64,000 nucleotides of DNA from JBNKFV01 sp050290265 (GTDB taxonomy: Bacteria > Pseudomonadota > Gammaproteobacteria > Pseudomonadales > Cellvibrionaceae). The first letter of the stretch is position 1. Each line of letters starts with the position of its first letter. Below, piece by piece: positions 60,942-64,000 of this stretch. The notes under the pieces are model-generated. The model saw nothing but the letters and a program-made list of their open reading frames with translations. It had not been told where the DNA came from and did not search any database. The stretch is from positions 3,924-67,923 of the forward strand of contig JBNKHI010000015.1 of NCBI GenBank assembly GCA_050290265.1. The letters are read 5' to 3'. The translations under genes and the position numbers were made by a program.

Positions 60942-63497
60942 TTACTGCAACGTAATGTCAACCGTTACGCCATAGGTTCTCGGATCACCAAACAGGGCGT
61001 AATCGTTATTGCCCAGCACGTAAAGATGGGAGATGTATTCTTTATCAAACAAGTTGCGCACCCAGAACGACACCGACCAGTGTTGCGCCACCACTGGCGA
61101 CAAAGCCAACTGGATATCAGCTACGGAAAATGCGGGTTGAATAGCAATACGGTTATCCGGCTCACGATAACTTTTTGACTGGAAGCGGTAGTCAAGTTGC
61201 ACCGCCATATTGAATGCCGGGGTATTGCGATCATATAAAAGCGACATAGCCAAAGAATCCCTGGGTGCCTGACGCAAACGATTGCCAGTGAAATCCCGGC
61301 CATCAACGTCTTGAAACGTGTCGTACCGTGCATCAAGCATGGCCCACGACCCCGATAACGATAAACGTCGATTCAGTTTGGCCATCACCTCCATTTCAAC
61401 CCCATACACACTGGAAGATGCCGCGTTACTGGTAAAGAAGAATCCGACGTTATCGGTAGATTTAAACTGCACCACTTGCAGGTCTTGATAGTCGGTATAA
61501 AAGGCTACCAGATTGGTTTGCAACTGCTCATCCAACCAGCGAGATTTTAACCCCAACTCATAACCCCAGGCGGATTCTGGCTCGATGGTACGCCGGGCGA
61601 TTTCCAGTGTTGGCGGTGCACCTTGAAAACCGCCACTTTTCATTCCTTTGGTGACGCTCGCGTACATAAAATGGTAGGGATTCAACGTGTAAGAGAGCGA
61701 CAGGCTGGGTGAAAAATCACTCCAGCTAGCCTGCGAGTTCAACCGAAACGCCTCTTGCACAATACTTAGACGCGTGCCCGGAACCGACGTTTGCGACAAC
61801 CGTTTATGGTCATAGTTGTAGCGGCCACCCAGGTTGACTGCCAGTTTTGAAGTAAGGCAATAACCCAGCTGGCCATAAAGCGAAACACTGCCGGTACGAT
61901 TGTTTTGGTCAGTAAGTCCTTTGGAATTCAGCAGCCAAAACCATTCTTTGCGATGGGTTTTTTCATACAAAAGATAGGTGCCCAGCAAGTAAGACCAACG
62001 CTCGTGCTCCTCAACGGCGTCGCAGTCTGCACCCATTGCCGGATTGTTTGTCCAGCGAAACTCTTGGCTAATCTGCTGGTGGTGCTCGTCGACCTGACTG
62101 GCCACCACTTGATCTGTCAACGTGGACGGCAGCCCAACAGAATCTTCGAGCCAGGCAAAATCGGCGCTTCGGTATCCGGTAATAGACACAAACGATTGTT
62201 CACCCCCACCCACGGTAACATGCTGGCTGAAACCCCAGAGGTTGCGGTCGGTATAGCCTTCAATGCCATTGGTCGCACGAAGGGGTGAGCCTCCCAGTTC
62301 TCGAAAAATATCTGTGGGCAGTTGCCGTAGGTATTCAGGTTGGCCATCCGCCCCCAAGAGCGGTAGGCCCTGCTCATTCAACAACGTAATACGATTACCC
62401 TCGGCATCGAGTACGGTAATTGGGTTACGCCCCACTACGGGAATACGCCCCGTAGATTCGAAGTCGTCACGACTCCAGTCAAACGCCCATGTTGCCTGTA
62501 ACCCATCACCGTTACGGTAGTTTATCTTGGCACGGGCAGCGTCGCGTTCGTAGCCGTGCTGGCTCGCGTTATCCTGCACGATGTTCTGCTGCCAACCGTC
62601 ACGCTGCTTAACATCCACTGCCAACCGCGCAAACCACTGAGCATTTAACGAGCCACTGGCCAACAGATTAACGCCTTTAAAACGATAATTGCCTGCCGTC
62701 GCTGCCAAACGCAGCTCTGTCGCCTCGGAGGGGTCATTGCTCATCAGGCGAATCGCCCCACCAATCACATTTTTGCCGTAGAGTGCCGCTTGCGGGCCAC
62801 GTAATACCTCAATTTGGCCAATATCCATCAAGTTGAGATCAATGGTGGAAATACGACCGATATAAATATCATCAAGGAAAACCGCTACAGAATTATCCAT
62901 CGCTGCGCCGTCATCATTGGAGCCAATACCGCGCATGTGAATGGTCGGCTGCCCCAAACTGAAAGAGGCCACCGTGAGCCCGGGCGCGATCAGCGATACC
63001 CCTTCCAAACTATCAATATCACCGCGTGTGAGGGTATCTTCGTTGATAACTGACACGGCCAATGGCAAACGCTGCAAGTTCTTTTTGATGCGACCCGAGG
63101 TCACTATCACCTCTTCTATCGCCGGTACCTCGGTGTGCCCAGTGTTGTCAGCAGCACTTTCAATCGCGGCTTGCGGCGGATCAAGACGAAAAACCGATAC
63201 CGTATCGGGCGATACAAAACGGTAGCCAAGCCCGGTATCGGCCAGCAACCGATCAAGCGCCTGCCGGGTAGTGAAGTAACCCTGCAGTAACGGTGCCTCC
63301 AGGTTATGCACCAAGCCTTGCGGAACAAACAGCGACACTTCAGCCTGCTTGGAATAGACCAGCAATGCTTCACTTAACGGGCCTTGCGGCACATTGAACT
63401 GCACAAAAAATCGCGCCGCGAATACCGCTTGCCAGGGAATGATTGCCAGTAACAAAAGCAGGCAGCAAGGTGCATTAATGGGTTTAAGATATCCCAT
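60942..63497 (-). CDS. TonB-dependent receptor with N-terminal STN signalling domain
   Basis: 851 residues. Signal peptide (CCLLLLLAIIPWQAVFA), STN domain (about 30-105: FNVPQGPLSEALLVYSKQAEVSLFVPQGLVHNLEAPLLQGYFTTRQALDRLLADTGLGYRFV), TonB-box-like EEVIVTSG, plug (LEGVSLIAPGLTVASFSLGQPTIHMRGIGSNDDGAAM; VEVLRGPQAALYGKNVIGGAIRLMS) and barrel. The STN domain is that of transducing receptors which contact FecR-type anti-sigma factors. Odd point: the protein ends GVTVDITLQ, without the terminal aromatic usual in beta-barrel proteins. No clear ribosome-binding site before the ATG. Head gene of the five-gene cluster, divergent from mgtE. Confidence 0.95.
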   Translation of the reverse strand: MGYLKPINAPCCLLLLLAIIPWQAVFAARFFVQFNVPQGPLSEALLVYSKQAEVSLFVPQGLVHNLEAPLLQGYFTTRQALDRLLADTGLGYRFVSPDTVSVFRLDPPQAAIESAADNTGHTEVPAIEEVIVTSGRIKKNLQRLPLAVSVINEDTLTRGDIDSLEGVSLIAPGLTVASFSLGQPTIHMRGIGSNDDGAAMDNSVAVFLDDIYIGRISTIDLNLMDIGQIEVLRGPQAALYGKNVIGGAIRLMSNDPSEATELRLAATAGNYRFKGVNLLASGSLNAQWFARLAVDVKQRDGWQQNIVQDNASQHGYERDAARAKINYRNGDGLQATWAFDWSRDDFESTGRIPVVGRNPITVLDAEGNRITLLNEQGLPLLGADGQPEYLRQLPTDIFRELGGSPLRATNGIEGYTDRNLWGFSQHVTVGGGEQSFVSITGYRSADFAWLEDSVGLPSTLTDQVVASQVDEHHQQISQEFRWTNNPAMGADCDAVEEHERWSYLLGTYLLYEKTHRKEWFWLLNSKGLTDQNNRTGSVSLYGQLGYCLTSKLAVNLGGRYNYDHKRLSQTSVPGTRLSIVQEAFRLNSQASWSDFSPSLSLSYTLNPYHFMYASVTKGMKSGGFQGAPPTLEIARRTIEPESAWGYELGLKSRWLDEQLQTNLVAFYTDYQDLQVVQFKSTDNVGFFFTSNAASSSVYGVEMEVMAKLNRRLSLSGSWAMLDARYDTFQDVDGRDFTGNRLRQAPRDSLAMSLLYDRNTPAFNMAVQLDYRFQSKSYREPDNRIAIQPAFSVADIQLALSPVVAQHWSVSFWVRNLFDKEYISHLYVLGNNDYALFGDPRTYGVTVDITLQ

Positions 63498-63724
63498 ACT
63501 TAGTCAGCAACATTATTTATCTATTATTTTAAGTGGTCTTAAGCCTCATAATGATACAAAGATATCTACGAAACAACATGCAATGTATCAAGAATGAAAT
63601 CACTGACCAACACGACTCAATGCCACCATGCTTTTAAGCAAATCCATAAAATTGTCTAGAGCCTGCAAGCGCCAACCAGTAAACTACGCCCGCGCATCCC
63701 CCTACGGTTAATAAAACTCTTTTT

Positions 63725-64000
63725 ATGGCGAAAGCAAATTTAAAAGAATTACACCAAGAAACGCAGACGCACCTGAGCGCACTGTATGCAGCCTTAGACA
63801 GCGGCACCTTTAAGCAGGTTAGCCTGATGCTCAATGCGCTGCCGCCGGTGACGATTGCGCATTTGCTGGAATCTTCACCACCGTCGACGCGCTGGGTACT
63901 CTGGCGGCTAATCGACGGTGAAACCGAAGGGGAAGTTCTACAAGAGCTGACCGATGATATTCAGGCGCAGTTCCTGGAACGCATGGATAGCAAAAAGGTC
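63725..64000 (+). CDS. mgtE: Magnesium transporter MgtE, N-terminal part (cut by window edge)
   Basis: 92 residues before the edge. MgtE-type N domain: superhelical segment with HLSALYAALDSGTFKQVSLMLNALPPVTIAHLLESSPPSTRWVLWRLIDGETEGEVLQELTDDIQAQFLERM, the pattern of short helices ending in ALPP and LLE-type motifs typical of MgtE. The CBS and membrane domains lie beyond the window. No obvious ribosome-binding site before the ATG, so the start is less sure. Confidence 0.85.
   Translation, partial: MAKANLKELHQETQTHLSALYAALDSGTFKQVSLMLNALPPVTIAHLLESSPPSTRWVLWRLIDGETEGEVLQELTDDIQAQFLERMDSKKV

Noticed and set aside
1..64000. CRISPR arrays, tRNA or rRNA genes, insertion sequences, prophage
   Set aside because: No regular spaced repeats, cloverleaf-like sequences with CCA-adjacent acceptor stems, transposase or phage genes were recognised on either strand by reading.

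Overview
The window is a chromosomal stretch of a Gram-negative gammaproteobacterium, most likely a marine member of the Pseudomonadales/Cellvibrionales assemblage. The evidence is gene content and order: LPS synthesis (lpxH), TonB-dependent receptors, Na+-pumping NQR, NhaB, FimL, CsiV and the lexA-sulA pair. From memory of the P. aeruginosa PAO1 gene order, the block from etfAB to uup looks colinear with PA2951-PA3019. Base composition looks like the mid-40s % GC (by eye, not computed). I saw no rRNA, tRNA, CRISPR array, insertion sequence or prophage; almost everything is ordinary chromosome.

Layout. 1-6 kb: 5' part of glnS, divergent ppiB-lpxH, an unusual cyclic-di-GMP-domain/FN3 protein, trmH, sohB and a membrane protein. 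6-10 kb: fimL (degenerate Hpt scaffold), nhaB and a 38-residue membrane protein. 10.5-15.5 kb: sulfite reductase cysI with its DUF934 partner, a Kef-type antiporter, a NADAR N-glycosidase and an MscS channel. 15.5-24.5 kb: a hybrid histidine kinase that has lost its phospho-acceptor histidine, then the electron-transfer-flavoprotein module (etfBA, divergent etfD) with an orphan ferredoxin reductase and small DUF proteins. 24.6-36.4 kb: tesB, sthA, the complete Na+-NQR operon nqrABCDEF followed by its maturation genes apbE and nqrM, and a long-form gap. 36.8-55 kb: mfd-csiV, a cold-shock protein, a second MscS channel, nagZ, the SOS operon lexA-sulA, topA, two unknown membrane-anchored proteins, a universal stress protein and uup.

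55.2-63.5 kb is the most accessory-looking part. Five genes run the same way: an STN-bearing TonB receptor, a paralogous receptor without STN, a FecI-type ECF sigma factor, a FecR anti-sigma factor and an aromatic-acid-type MFS permease. Together they look like an envelope-spanning uptake route for one substrate with cell-surface signalling. The window ends in the 5' part of mgtE.

How it works together: respiration and redox balance dominate (EtfAB/EtfD to quinone, NQR making a sodium gradient, SthA balancing NADH/NADPH, NhaB and Kef using or adjusting ion gradients). DNA damage control is the second theme (lexA, sulA, mfd, topA). The best candidates for something undescribed are the MshEN-FN3 protein, the pseudo-histidine kinase, and the double-receptor/sigma/anti-sigma/permease cluster.
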